NCBI RefSeq assembly: GCF_002898515.1
Contig: NZ_PPFX01000010.1
Coordinates: 1-64,000, forward strand
Direction of reading: 5' to 3'
Source: Geothermobacter hydrogeniphilus
Lineage (GTDB): Bacteria > Desulfobacterota > Desulfuromonadia > Desulfuromonadales > Geothermobacteraceae
Length of the DNA stretch: 64,000 nucleotides
Shown: piece by piece, positions 14,009-22,862 of the stretch
Numbering within the stretch: position 1 is the stretch's first letter
Layout of the letters: every line of letters begins with the position of its first letter
The notes under the pieces: generated by a model
The model's database searches: none
What the model was told of the DNA's origin: nothing
Seen by the model: only the letters and a program-made list of their open reading frames with translations
Program-made: the position numbers and the translations under genes

Positions 14009-14096
14009 TGGCGGAGGGGGGGGGATTCGAACCCCCGGTGGCTTGCGCCACAACAGATTTCGAGTCTGTCACCTTCGGCCGCTCGGACACCCCTCC
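14009..14096 (-). tRNA. tRNA-Ser (CGA)
   Basis: An 88-nt class II tRNA on the minus strand with acceptor GGAGGGG, anticodon CGA in CAGACTCGAAATCTG, a long variable arm, and encoded CCA (14009-14011). It reads UCG. Confidence 0.95.
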
Positions 14097-14106
14097 AGAT
14101 TCTGGA

Positions 14107-14598
14107 TTATGATGATCTTGAAACTTTTTTCCGTTCACGCAACTGCCGGAAAAACTCTCTCAGCACGTCGCTGCATTCCTCTCTCAGCACCCCTTCGACC
14201 ACCTCAACCCGGTGATTGAAACGTTCGTCCCGGTGCAGTTCGTAAATCGACCCGACCGCACCGGCCCGCGGATCGCGACAGGCGTAGATCAGCCGTGGTA
14301 TCCGGCTGAGAATAATTGCTCCCATGCACATCACACAGGGTTCGAGAGTGACGTAAAGGCTGCAGTCAAGCAACCGCCAGGAGCCGAGCACCTTGGCAGC
14401 CCGCCGGATCGCCAGCAACTCGGCATGGGCCGTCGGATCCTGGTCGACTTCCCGCCGGTTATGGGCCCGGGCGATGATCTCGCCTTGGTGGACGATCACC
14501 GCGCCGATCGGGACTTCAGCAAGAGACTCTGCCCGCCGGGCCTCGGCAAGAGCCTCCAGCATGTAGCCATGGTCCTCGCCCTGTTGTGTCTCCTGCAT
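14107..14598 (-). CDS. tadA: tRNA-specific adenosine deaminase TadA
   Basis: This 163-residue zinc deaminase converts A34 to inosine in the anticodon ACG of tRNA-Arg. The catalytic HAE motif is at residues 58-60 (TAHAELLAI) and the zinc-ligand PCVMC at 87-91. The ATG at 14598 has AGGTGG upstream; a TTG two codons earlier is less likely. Before the island inserted, its substrate gene tRNA-Arg(ACG) lay within about 650 bp of this gene's start codon. Confidence 0.93.
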   Translation of the reverse strand: MQETQQGEDHGYMLEALAEARRAESLAEVPIGAVIVHQGEIIARAHNRREVDQDPTAHAELLAIRRAAKVLGSWRLLDCSLYVTLEPCVMCMGAIILSRIPRLIYACRDPRAGAVGSIYELHRDERFNHRVEVVEGVLREECSDVLREFFRQLRERKKVSRSS

Positions 14599-14734
14599 GG
14601 TCAACCACCTGGCCCCACCGAACGGTGGATACTTGTATCACGAACTTGAAACGCTGACAAGGCCACAGAAAAAACTAAGGGATCCCGCCGGACCGCCGAT
14701 AAAAAAGGACAACCTCAAACCACGGGCTTAAACC

Positions 14735-14968
14735 ATGCAAAAATCGAACAGCGCACAACTGACCCTGCGGAAACGCCATCCGGGGACAACTTTTCTGGGA
14801 ATTTTCACCCTGTTGGCCCTGGGACTTTACCTGGCCGCCTTGGCCACCTTGACGGCCGATGACCTGCAACGGGAAGCCCGGATCCGGATCACACTCGATC
14901 CGCCCATGTTAATCGATGCGGAATCCGCGCCGCAGACCGCCGCTCTTGATCGTCCCGGGCGCTTCTGA
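14735..14968 (+). CDS. Possible small single-pass membrane protein
   Basis: A 77-residue frame with a basic N-terminus (LRKRH) and one hydrophobic segment at about residues 20-40 (FLGIFTLLALGLYLAALATL), then a polar tail. The ribosome binding site is weak. No family is recognised and there is no operon partner. It lies between tadA and a hairpin repeat. It may be a real small protein or a chance frame. Confidence 0.35.
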   Translation: MQKSNSAQLTLRKRHPGTTFLGIFTLLALGLYLAALATLTADDLQREARIRITLDPPMLIDAESAPQTAALDRPGRF

Positions 14969-15052
14969 CGCTGCTCAAGCTGATCACACGACCGGACCGC
15001 AATCGGTTCAACATCCCCCAATCAGGCCAATTCCACACCACAGCTTCAAGAC

Positions 15053-15163
15053 GCCGGATTTTTTATCAAATCAAGGCGCAACCCAATGAGCGCGGAGGCG
15101 TAGCAGCAGCTACGTCGCACAAGCGAAGCGGGCCTGCAACGCGGAGTTGATGAAAAATCCGGC
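15053..15163. repeat. Intergenic long hairpin repeat, copy 1
   Basis: Inverted arms GCCGGATTTTTTATCAA (15053-15069) and TTGATGAAAAATCCGGC (15147-15163) enclose a GC-rich core with an inner palindrome CGTAGCAGCAGCTACG (15099-15114). A second element of similar design is at 59924-60110. It lies just outside the island. Confidence 0.65.
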
Positions 15164-15176
15164 GGCCTCAAAACAA

Positions 15177-15211
15177 CAAGGCCCCGGCACCGAAAAAGTG
15201 CTGGGGCCTTG
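15177..15211 (-). terminator. Original terminator of tRNA-Arg(ACG), now separated from it
   Basis: A 14-bp stem (CAAGGCCCCGGCAC / GTGCTGGGGCCTTG) lies eight bases beyond the displaced tRNA-Arg 3' half at 15219-15267, the position expected for the tRNA terminator on the minus strand. The island insertion now separates it from the functional tRNA by 41 kb. Confidence 0.75.
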
Positions 15212-15218
15212 TCTTAAC

Positions 15219-15267
<49 letters not shown>

Positions 15268-15394
15268 TATCACCACCAATTTTATCCCACCCCATAACCA
15301 TTCAGAAAAACTGAATTTTAATTGTTATAACAGTATGTTATAATCAAAATCAAAAGTCAATGCCGTTCATCATTTTTCATGTCTAACCGGAAAA

Positions 15395-15434
15395 GTTATT
15401 AGCAAATCTATTAGCAGAATGATTCTGCTAATAG
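15395..15434. promoter_or_regulatory. Left integrase arm-type repeats
   Basis: Tandem copies TTATTAGCAAA and CTATTAGCAGAAT (15396-15420) are followed by an inverted copy ATTCTGCTAATAG (15422-15434), just upstream of the integrase gene. The same pair TTATTAGCAAAATTATTAGC occurs at the right end. The paired location inside both att sites suggests recombinase arm binding; the inverted copy could also regulate the integrase. Confidence 0.6.
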
Positions 15435-15446
15435 ATCGACACACCC

Positions 15447-16664
15447 ATGGCCCAACGAAAAGTCACAGATGCCACCCTGAAGGGCAAAAGGTTCGCTCCG
15501 CAGGAGCAGACCTACCTGAAACAGTTCGAACCCGGACTCTACCTGCGAGTTTCCCCCTCCGGGGGCAAGTCCTTCGTCACCCTGTACACCTTCGACGGCA
15601 GGCAGCGCTGGCACACCATCGGTCGATTCCCGGCCATGTCCCTGGCCACCGCCCGTAGAAAACTGGAGGAGATCCAGCGGCAGGTAGCCGACGGCAAAGA
15701 CCCGCAACAGGTCAAACTGGAAGAAAAGGCCCAACGCATCAAGGCCCCAACCGTTCAGGAGTTCGCCGAAGTCTATCTGAAAAAGTGGGCCGAACCGAAA
15801 AAGAAGAGTGCCAGGGAAGACCGACGCATTCTCGAGAAGGATGTCATGCCCAAATGGGGCAAGCGCAAGCTGGCTGCCATCACCCGTCCTGAGATCATCA
15901 CCCTGCTAGATGAAGTTGCCACGCGCGGACCCATCATCGCCAACCGCACCCTGGCCGTGGTTCGCAAAATGTTCAACTTTGCCGTCAAGCGGGGCGTGCT
16001 TGAGCTGTCACCCTGTCAGAATATCGAAGCGCCCGGGAAGGAGGTCCGCAAGGACCGAGTCCTGAGCGTTGAAGAAATCAAGGCCCTGTGGGCAACCGAT
16101 TTTACCGACATCACCCGCCGCGCCCTGCTGATGATCCTGGCAACAGCTCAGCGCCCGGGCGAGGTGACCGCCATGCGCTGGGAGGAAATCAGCGGCGACT
16201 GGTGGACTATTCCGGCCGAGAAGGCCAAGAACGGGAACATGCACCGAGTCTTTCTGAACGACACTGCAAAATCCCTGCTGGGTCCCGTCCGGAAACGTGG
16301 CTTCGTCTTCCCCTCTCGCGTAGAGGGGCAAGCCATCAACCCGAACGCGCTTGCCAGAGCTCTCCGCCAGAAAAAAGAGCGCATCCGAAACAACCCCGAA
16401 CTGAAGTCGGGCCTGAACTTCGACTTCACACCCCACGACCTGCGCCGCACCACCGCCACCCACATGGCCAGCCTCGGCACCTCGCGCCGGACAATCGTCA
16501 AACTCCTCAATCACGCCGAGCACGACGTAACGTCCATCTATGACCGTTATGCCTGCGACCGGGAAAAGCAGATCGCCCTTGAAGGCTGGGGGCGGAAGCT
16601 GAACCAGATCATTCATCCGCAACAAACGGACAACATCCTGCCGATCAACATGCAGCGCCTCTGA
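15447..16664 (+). CDS. Tyrosine recombinase/integrase of the island (P4-like)
   Basis: This 405-residue protein has an N-terminal arm-binding DUF4102 domain (about 1-95), a core-binding SAM-like domain (about 105-200) and a catalytic domain. Catalytic residues are visible: Arg in AQRPGEV near 237, HDLRR near 330, His in LNHAEHD near 355 and the Tyr nucleophile in YDRYACD near 366. It catalyses site-specific insertion and excision at tRNA-Arg(ACG). It starts 179 bases inside the left att repeat and reads inward. Intact length. Confidence 0.92.
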   Translation: MAQRKVTDATLKGKRFAPQEQTYLKQFEPGLYLRVSPSGGKSFVTLYTFDGRQRWHTIGRFPAMSLATARRKLEEIQRQVADGKDPQQVKLEEKAQRIKAPTVQEFAEVYLKKWAEPKKKSAREDRRILEKDVMPKWGKRKLAAITRPEIITLLDEVATRGPIIANRTLAVVRKMFNFAVKRGVLELSPCQNIEAPGKEVRKDRVLSVEEIKALWATDFTDITRRALLMILATAQRPGEVTAMRWEEISGDWWTIPAEKAKNGNMHRVFLNDTAKSLLGPVRKRGFVFPSRVEGQAINPNALARALRQKKERIRNNPELKSGLNFDFTPHDLRRTTATHMASLGTSRRTIVKLLNHAEHDVTSIYDRYACDREKQIALEGWGRKLNQIIHPQQTDNILPINMQRL

Positions 16665-16811
16665 AACAGGCTTAACCCAGCCGAACCGGGGCTGCGCCAC
16701 CTTGGGCATCTCCCAAATAGAGCGTTGGCTTTTGACAACTGCAACCAATTGTGACTAGTATATAAGTCACTAATCCAGATAACGATTATCATAATGGTCA
16801 AAGGGGCGACA

Positions 16812-17144
16812 ATGTCAAAAGCCAGAGCCTTTTCCAGGCATACCAGAGAGGCGATCGACTACCTGGCGGTGCAGATCAAATCGTTTCGCAAGCAACGAGG
16901 CTGGTCCGAGCGAGAGCTCGCGGAACGGGCCGGCATTTCCCGAGCGACCCTGCAGAAGATCGAGGCGGGTGATCCCGGCTGCTCCGTAGGACTGGTCTTC
17001 GAGGTCGCTGTACTGGTAGGAATCTCCCTGTTCGAAGCCGACACGGAAAGCCTTGCCGCCCGGACAAGCCAGACCAGGCAAACCCTGTCTCTGCTGCCCA
17101 AACGGATCCGCAGCAAACCCCGGGAGGTCTCCGATGACTTCTAA
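16812..17144 (+). CDS. HipB-like XRE-family antitoxin/regulator
   Basis: This 110-residue protein has an XRE helix-turn-helix at about residues 20-75 (KQRGWSERELAERAGISRAT, then LQKIEAG). The start at 16812 has GGGGCGACA upstream; an earlier ATG at 16794 would add six residues. It overlaps the downstream hipA-like gene by 11 bases, as in HipBA operons where HipB binds the promoter and neutralises the kinase. An AT-rich promoter region with TATATAAG lies at about 16755-16790. Confidence 0.85.
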   Translation: MSKARAFSRHTREAIDYLAVQIKSFRKQRGWSERELAERAGISRATLQKIEAGDPGCSVGLVFEVAVLVGISLFEADTESLAARTSQTRQTLSLLPKRIRSKPREVSDDF

Positions 17145-18396
17145 GGCACCCAAAGAGGCCTTTGTCTGGGTCTGGCTGCCGGGAAAAACGGAACCGGTGG
17201 TCGCCGGCAGACTGGAAGAAAGTCACGGCTCGCTGCTGTTCAATTACGGGCGCAGCTTCCTGGAACGGGCCGAGGCCATCTCCCTTTTTCCACCGGAACT
17301 GCCCCTGCGGGCGGGACACTTGCCCCTCCTCGACGGACTGTCCATTCCCGGCTGCATCAGAGATGCAGCTCCCGATGCCTGGGGCCGCAGGGTCATTCTC
17401 AACAGGATCTATGGCAAAGATGCCGTGAAGATCGATACCGGGGAGACCAGTGAGCTGACCTTCCTGCTCATGTCGGGGTCAGACCGGATCGGAGCCCTCG
17501 ACTTTCAACAGTCACCGATAGAATACACCCCTCGGCTGGCCCGAAACGCTTCGATGGCCGAGCTGCTGGAAGCGGCGGAGCGGGTGGAAAAGGGAATTCC
17601 CCTGACACCGGGGCTGGACAGCGCGCTGCTCCATGGCAGTTCCATCGGTGGGGCCAGACCCAAGGCGTTGATCGAAGACGGTAAGCGGAAATACATCGCC
17701 AAGTTCTCATCGACCACAGACACCCGCAATGTCGTCAAGGCTGAGTTTGTCGCCATGCGCCTCGCTCAGCTGGCCGGGATGAATGTCGCCCCGGTCAAAC
17801 TCGTCAAGGCCGCCCACCGGGATGTGCTGCTGATCGAACGCTTCGATCGCAGCAAAACAGCAACGGGATGGACCCGGAAGCTGATGATCTCGGCGCTGAC
17901 TTTGTTCGGGCTCGACGAGATGATGGCCCGCTATGCCAGCTATGAGACCTTCGCCGAACTGATCCGCCGCGACTTCGACCAGCCCCGCGAAACGCTCAGA
18001 GAGCTTTTCTCCCGGCTGGTCTTCAACATCCTGTGCGGCAATACCGATGACCACGCGCGCAACCATGCGGCCTTCTGGGACGGCAAGACCCTGTTCCTGA
18101 CCCCGGCCTACGACATCTGCCCCCAGGACCGGGGCGGCAATGAGGCGTCACAGGCCATGCTGATTGACGGCAACGATCGCTCAAGCAGGCTGACCACCTG
18201 CCTGAAAGCGGCCCCCAACCTCCTGCTAAAAAAGGAGGAAGCTCAGAAAATTATCGAAGGGCAAATCGAGACGATCAAACAGAAATGGGAGGAGGTCTGC
18301 GACGAGGCCGAACTGAGCCCGGTGGATCGCAACCTGCTGCGGAGCAGGCAGTTTCTGAATCCCTATGTTTTCGAAGACTATTTGGCGGGGCGTTGA
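17134..18396 (+). CDS. HipA-like serine/threonine kinase toxin
   Basis: This 420-residue HipA-family protein has the N-terminal subdomain (couple_HipA, about 10-110), the phosphate-binding loop GSSIGGARPK near 167-176 and the kinase catalytic motif NTDDHARNH near 303. The family phosphorylates targets such as glutamyl-tRNA synthetase and induces dormancy. GGGAGG precedes the ATG at 17134. Its coupling to a HipB-like gene beside an integrase fits an island stabilisation role, an inference. Some HipA-like proteins are not toxic, so activity is untested. Confidence 0.87.
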   Translation: MTSKAPKEAFVWVWLPGKTEPVVAGRLEESHGSLLFNYGRSFLERAEAISLFPPELPLRAGHLPLLDGLSIPGCIRDAAPDAWGRRVILNRIYGKDAVKIDTGETSELTFLLMSGSDRIGALDFQQSPIEYTPRLARNASMAELLEAAERVEKGIPLTPGLDSALLHGSSIGGARPKALIEDGKRKYIAKFSSTTDTRNVVKAEFVAMRLAQLAGMNVAPVKLVKAAHRDVLLIERFDRSKTATGWTRKLMISALTLFGLDEMMARYASYETFAELIRRDFDQPRETLRELFSRLVFNILCGNTDDHARNHAAFWDGKTLFLTPAYDICPQDRGGNEASQAMLIDGNDRSSRLTTCLKAAPNLLLKKEEAQKIIEGQIETIKQKWEEVCDEAELSPVDRNLLRSRQFLNPYVFEDYLAGR

Positions 18397-18978
18397 CAAC
18401 TACAAAATGGCGGGGAGAAAAAACACTCTGGCGAAACGGCCCTACCAACAACCCCAGATACAGAAAAAGGCACTGTGGCAGGGCCTCCCAATCCGCTCGC
18501 GCGGCAACCCCGCATAGCCCTCCCCGTTGGGAACGGGTGGTACGGCCGGGAGAATATCACCGTGTCACACAGTGCCCACAGGAATTATAGCAGACCGGAA
18601 TGAAAACAGGCGGAGTGGGTGGCCGGCTACTCCCCACCATATCGTCCCAAGGCATCCCTTGGTGACGCCGCAGATATCGCCCCGAAAATTTCCTGCTGTC
18701 ACCCCGCCTGACAAAAGGGCACTGATTGGGCCAGCCCGCAACCAAAAAAAGACAAACATCTCTACGAAATATCCTCCTTGGCCTTATGACCGTTTCGCCC
18801 GATTCAAATCCAATTATGTTCCCCTGACCGGACACTGCGCAATTCCAGCAAAACTATGCCATGCCAATCGAGTTCACCATTATTGACAAAATCAAGGATG
18901 TCGATTGAGATACTCCATACACAAACTCTCAACTGTTTATGATTGGGCGACCGGACAAGCTGAAAACGCTGTAGCGGA
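18397..18978. other. Gene-free stretch between the HipBA-like pair and IS3
   Basis: No frame here has a ribosome binding site or recognisable domain. The stretch contains AT-rich patches near 18750-18900 and ends with ACAAGCTGAAAACGC (18955-18969), which recurs as an exact 15-bp direct repeat at 20300-20314 on the other side of the IS3. Confidence 0.5.
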
Positions 18979-19004
18979 TCCGGTCCCCTGGACACAAGTT
19001 TGGC

Positions 19005-19895
19005 TTATGCAGCCTGACGATTTTCTTGCCAATCCTGGCGGATTTCCGAGGGCGCTTTGAAGGCGTTTTTCTCAACGCGCCACTCGCTGTTGTAAAGTTC
19101 CACGAAGTTCTTTATGGCTTCGCGGACATCCTCTACGGTACGGAAAACCCGACCGTAGATGGCTTGCTCTTTCAAAGTTCGATTGAACCGCTCGGCGACT
19201 CCGTTGGTTTGGGGCTCCGCCACGAAGGCGAAGCTGGGAGTGATCCCCCAGAACTTCAGCTGGTTCAGAAAGTGATCGGACAGGTACTGGGTGCCATGAT
19301 CCATGCGCAGGGCCAGTCCTCGAGCCACATCGGCCTGGACGCCCCCGTAGAGATCATTCAGCGCCATGGACAGCGGCTGCAGGGCAGCATAACGGTCGCC
19401 TTTCTTGCAGACATGCCAGCCGACGCATTCGGCGTTCCAGTGCTCCACGGCGGTGAAGATCCAGACCCAGCCATCGTCCACGGTGAAGACTCGGGTTCCA
19501 TCGGTGCCCCACATCAGATTCGGCGCCAGGGTGATAATCTTGCCGTCATGCACCTTGGGGGCTTTGGGGCGACCGCGATGGGGCGAGAGCAGGTGGTTTT
19601 CGCGCATTAAGCGCAGCACGCGTTTGCGTGAAACCCGCACGCCATCACGAATCCGGAGCCGTGCCCAAACCTTGCGATGCCCCTCACCGGTAAAGGGCGA
19701 GGATGCCAGATCCTGACGAATCAGTTCCAGCAGGTCTGCGTCACTGATCGACGGGTGCGGGCCACGACGCTTCGGCGGCACATCGGAAACCTGCCGGGTG
19801 GCACTGTAAAACGTGGAGCGAGCCTGCTCCCAGATGCGGCAGACCCGCTGGATGCCATAGGGCTTGTCAGTGCCCGGGGAAACCGTTTGGCTCAT
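19005..19895 (-). CDS. IS3-family transposase OrfB (DDE integrase)
   Basis: This 296-residue protein has an N-terminal HTH_21-type region (about 50-110, GHRKVWARLRIRDGVRVSRK) and an rve integrase core. Catalytic residues are Asp in WGTDGT, Asp in LRMDHGTQYLSD and Glu in NGVAERFNRTLKEQ. The ATG overlaps the orfA stop by four bases, allowing coupled translation or frameshift fusion. Confidence 0.92.
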   Translation of the reverse strand: MSQTVSPGTDKPYGIQRVCRIWEQARSTFYSATRQVSDVPPKRRGPHPSISDADLLELIRQDLASSPFTGEGHRKVWARLRIRDGVRVSRKRVLRLMRENHLLSPHRGRPKAPKVHDGKIITLAPNLMWGTDGTRVFTVDDGWVWIFTAVEHWNAECVGWHVCKKGDRYAALQPLSMALNDLYGGVQADVARGLALRMDHGTQYLSDHFLNQLKFWGITPSFAFVAEPQTNGVAERFNRTLKEQAIYGRVFRTVEDVREAIKNFVELYNSEWRVEKNAFKAPSEIRQDWQENRQAA

Positions 19896-20233
19896 TTCGA
19901 CGATCTCCGTTTGGCTAAAGGGCCGGGTTTCCTCACCCGCTTCCAGAGCAGCTCGTTTTCCATGGTCAGTTCGCCGATTCGGCGCATGGCCTGGTCGAGT
20001 TCGGCCTGTACCGGATCATTCTGTCGCTTTTTCAGTGACTCATCGATTCCGGTCAAGGCTTTCTCCCGCCACTGCTCCAGGCGGTAGATTTCGACGTTCA
20101 GTTCGCGGGACAGAGCATCAACGGGTTCGCCTCGCAACATGCGCAGGACAACTTCGCGTTTGCGGGCAGCGCTCCAACGCTGACCCTCAGCCAACGGCCC
20201 GGTGAGGGTTTTGCTCTTGTTCTTTGCAGTCAT
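19892..20233 (-). CDS. IS3-family transposase OrfA
   Basis: This 113-residue protein has a helix-turn-helix (about 22-70; RKREVVLRMLRGEPVDALSR) and a C-terminal leucine-zipper-like helix (ELDQAMRRIGELTMENELL), typical of OrfA. The ATG at 20233 follows GGAG with seven bases of spacing. Confidence 0.9.
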   Translation of the reverse strand: MTAKNKSKTLTGPLAEGQRWSAARKREVVLRMLRGEPVDALSRELNVEIYRLEQWREKALTGIDESLKKRQNDPVQAELDQAMRRIGELTMENELLWKRVRKPGPLAKRRSSK

Positions 20234-20326
20234 TTTCAATCTCCTTGGACAACGGGGACATTACCCCAAATCAGTGTCCAAGAAAACCGGCGCCGCCTCA
20301 CAAGCTGAAAACGCCAAACGATTTTT

Positions 20327-20342
20327 AATCTCAGTTGAGATT
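20327..20342. promoter_or_regulatory. Small inverted repeat upstream of the plus-strand gene group
   Basis: AATCTCA-GT-TGAGATT is an exact 7-bp inverted repeat in the only promoter-sized gap (20315-20479) before the lipoprotein hydrolase gene. It could be an operator; this is inference. Confidence 0.3.
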
Positions 20343-20479
20343 TGTTGTGCTGCTATTCTGGTTTCATTCCGACGTCCCTGAGGTCTTCCGACCAGGAACA
20401 GTTTGCACAACCCCGGTCAAAAGTTATTCTATTAGAACCACCTGAATTCCCTTAAAAGCAATAAAAGGACCACTCCTCC

Positions 20480-21220
20480 ATGCGCCTTGTATTCTTCCTA
20501 TGGCTCTGCTTTATAATGCCCCTCGCTGGCTGTTTTCCTGCACCAACGACTCCGATCCCGACTCTTGAGTACCGAAACCCTGCCGCCCGGAACAATCCTA
20601 AACTTTTAATATTACTTCGTGGCATCTGGGGAGGTAACGATATTTTCGAACGGGAGGGGATGATCCAAGAGGTGCTCGACCGCAAACTGCCCTTTGACAT
20701 GGTCGCCCCCGATTCCCATTTCGGCTACTTTCGCTCCGAAACCCTGCCCATCAGACTGCACGAGGATATCATTCTCCCCGCCAGAGCCAAGGGATATAGG
20801 GAGATTTGGATCGCAGGAGTTTCCATGGGAGGACTCGGCTCCTGGTTCTTTCTGATGGAATACCCCGAAGACATTGATGGCATCATCATGTTCAGCCCAT
20901 TTCTGGGCTGGGGAGGGATCGTCGAGGAGATACAAGAGGAAGGAGACATTCATGCCTGGCAACCTGGAGAACATACTGTCAAGGACTGGGAGCGCTACCT
21001 TTGGGCCTTTATCAAAAAATACCTCGAAAACCAAAAAGACTATCCACCAATTTATCTGGGTTATGGAGACAGTGATTTTTTCAGGGAGGAACAAGCAGAG
21101 TTGGCCAAATACCTTCCCCCCAGCCAGGTCATGGTCATCAATGGGAGTCATAACAACGGCACCATGAAACAACTGTGGAAAGCCTACTTGGACCGGCTCA
21201 ATCCCCTACTACGCAGATAA
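20480..21220 (+). CDS. Predicted lipoprotein alpha/beta hydrolase
   Basis: This 246-residue protein begins with a lipoprotein signal peptide (lipobox LAGC, Cys 18). Its alpha/beta-hydrolase nucleophile elbow is GVSMGG near residues 113-118. A later Asp (GYGDSDFF, near 196) and His (NGSHNNG, near 229) could complete a Ser-Asp-His triad. It probably acts at the envelope as an esterase or lipase. It opens the divergent plus-strand group of the cluster; an acyl-chain or ester substrate is inferred from context. AAAAGGA lies upstream of the ATG. Confidence 0.75.
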   Translation: MRLVFFLWLCFIMPLAGCFPAPTTPIPTLEYRNPAARNNPKLLILLRGIWGGNDIFEREGMIQEVLDRKLPFDMVAPDSHFGYFRSETLPIRLHEDIILPARAKGYREIWIAGVSMGGLGSWFFLMEYPEDIDGIIMFSPFLGWGGIVEEIQEEGDIHAWQPGEHTVKDWERYLWAFIKKYLENQKDYPPIYLGYGDSDFFREEQAELAKYLPPSQVMVINGSHNNGTMKQLWKAYLDRLNPLLRR

Positions 21221-21567
21221 TCCTACCTGCAAGTTCAGGCTCCGCTGTAAGGACCGGAATTGCCCTCAACTGTGTGCAGTTGGAGAGGACAACAGCAACT
21301 GCCCCTCGGCGTCAAGCGTTCCACACCGGGACGCCGTCGTAATCTACCCACCCTAGGAAGGTGCCATCGCAGAATCTACACAGAATCTTGGCAATGCTGT
21401 TCCACGAACTCGCAGTCTGCCCCGTCCGACACCAAGACAATGCTCTCCCCCTGGCCCTGCCCCCCACACTGAGCAAAAAACTCCTCAGCAGGACAAAAAT
21501 CTCTCCCCAGCCGAAGCGATCTATTTTATAATTTAAAATTATTGCTTTTCAGAGTCAGCCATTCATC
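21221..21567. other. Gap between hydrolase and radical SAM genes
   Basis: This 347-bp gap has no convincing gene. One plus frame (about 21361-21530) reads protein-like (LHRILAMLFHELAVCP) without a start or ribosome binding site and may be a relic. The AT-rich end (TTTTATAATTTAAAATTATT, 21523-21542) could hold the promoter of the next gene. Confidence 0.45.
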
Positions 21568-22860
21568 ATGCGCATTCTCTTTGTCAATCCGCCCAATTGT
21601 GGTCGTAGCATTCCCGAGGAACGCTACGGCATAGATTCAATCAAGCAGATTTTTCGAGGCGAGCCCCTGGCGCTCGAGACCCTGGCAGGCAACCTGGCAG
21701 ATCACCAAATCGACCTGGTTGACCTGAAAGTCGAGCCCTCAGCCCTCTCTAAACGACTGCAGAGCTTCGCCCCCGATATCGTGGCCTTTACCGCCATGAC
21801 CTGTGAAGCGCAAACCGTGCTGAAACTGGCTCGGCAGGTCCGTCGATGGAAGACAGTACAAATCGTTGTCGGCGGCATCCACGCCTCCAATGATCCTGAA
21901 TTTTTCAATCGTGAGGAGATCGACTGGGTCGTCATCGGCCTCGGCAAGCAGAGCCTTCGAGAACTTGTTGACAACCTTGAAAAGGGGCTACAGAAGGACA
22001 TCCCCGGCATTGCCCCGACATCCCCCGGCCATCCCTTGCGATGGCAACCACGGACCTATGACATCCGCGATCTTGCCCAGCAGGTCTCACCCCGCTACGA
22101 CCTGGTAGCCCCCTATCGCAAAGAATACCGACTCGAAAGCCTCGAGATCCAGCTTGGCATGGTGGCAACTGCCGCTGGCTGTCCCTATGATTGTCACTTC
22201 TGCTGCATATCTCCGGTCACAGGCGGCAGGTACCTAGGCGCAGACACCCAGACGGTGATTCGCGACCTGAATTGCCTCGACCAGGCCCCGGTGGTGCGCC
22301 TGGTCGATGCGAACAGCTTCGGCAATCCAGCCCAGGCTCTATCCCTGGCCGAGGCGATAGCCACTGCAGGGATATACAAACAATACCTCGCCGACGTGCG
22401 CGCCGACACTGTTGTCAGGCACCCTGAGCTTCTCAAGCGCTGGAAGGAGGTCGGCCTGCGTGCAGTGGTCATCGGCTTCGAAGAAATCACCGACAAGGCC
22501 CTGTCGAAGATGAACAAGGAAAACTCAGCAGCCACCAATCGCGAAGCCATCACCATCCTGCATCAACTGGGGCTGGCCATCGTTGGAGACTTCATCATCT
22601 CCCCCGACTATGACGAAAGCCAGTTCGAACAGCTCAGTTCCTTTGTCAAGAAACAAGGGATAGAACTGCCCATGTACACAGTCTTGACCCCCTTGCCAGG
22701 AACCCGTCTGCACTGCGAGATGGCAGACCGGATCACTCTCACCGACCTCGATTATTACACGCTGACCAATGCGGTCCTGCCGACCCGGCTCCCGGAGGAG
22801 CTCTTTTATCAACGATACGCAACCCTTCTGCAGGAGGGGCACCATAATGCAAGGATCTAA
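21568..22860 (+). CDS. B12-binding-type radical SAM enzyme 1
   Basis: This 430-residue protein has an N-terminal cobalamin-binding-like domain (about 1-135; MRILFVNPPN, IVVGGIHAS) and a radical SAM domain with the 4Fe-4S motif CPYDCHFC near residues 204-211. These enzymes methylate or rearrange unactivated carbons. It overlaps functionally with the next gene, whose TTG start lies three bases after this stop. The substrate is unknown; context suggests an acyl chain. Distinct from the three minus-strand radical SAM proteins in sequence. Confidence 0.85.
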   Translation: MRILFVNPPNCGRSIPEERYGIDSIKQIFRGEPLALETLAGNLADHQIDLVDLKVEPSALSKRLQSFAPDIVAFTAMTCEAQTVLKLARQVRRWKTVQIVVGGIHASNDPEFFNREEIDWVVIGLGKQSLRELVDNLEKGLQKDIPGIAPTSPGHPLRWQPRTYDIRDLAQQVSPRYDLVAPYRKEYRLESLEIQLGMVATAAGCPYDCHFCCISPVTGGRYLGADTQTVIRDLNCLDQAPVVRLVDANSFGNPAQALSLAEAIATAGIYKQYLADVRADTVVRHPELLKRWKEVGLRAVVIGFEEITDKALSKMNKENSAATNREAITILHQLGLAIVGDFIISPDYDESQFEQLSSFVKKQGIELPMYTVLTPLPGTRLHCEMADRITLTDLDYYTLTNAVLPTRLPEELFYQRYATLLQEGHHNARI

Positions 22861-22862
22861 AG

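Larger units (their letters stand above)
18979..20290 (-). mobile_element. IS3-family insertion sequence
   Basis: Inverted ends are CCGGTCCCCTGGACACAAG (18980-18998) and, from the right, CCGGTTTTCTTGGACACTG (reverse of about 20272-20290). Between them are overlapping orfA and orfB, both apparently intact, so the element could still be active. A 15-bp direct repeat lies 9-10 bases outside each end, longer than a normal IS3 target duplication (3-4 bp). Confidence 0.8.

Noticed and set aside
18557-18835. 92-codon minus-strand frame in the gap after the HipA-like gene
   Set aside because: No ribosome binding site, no domain and unlike composition for a protein.
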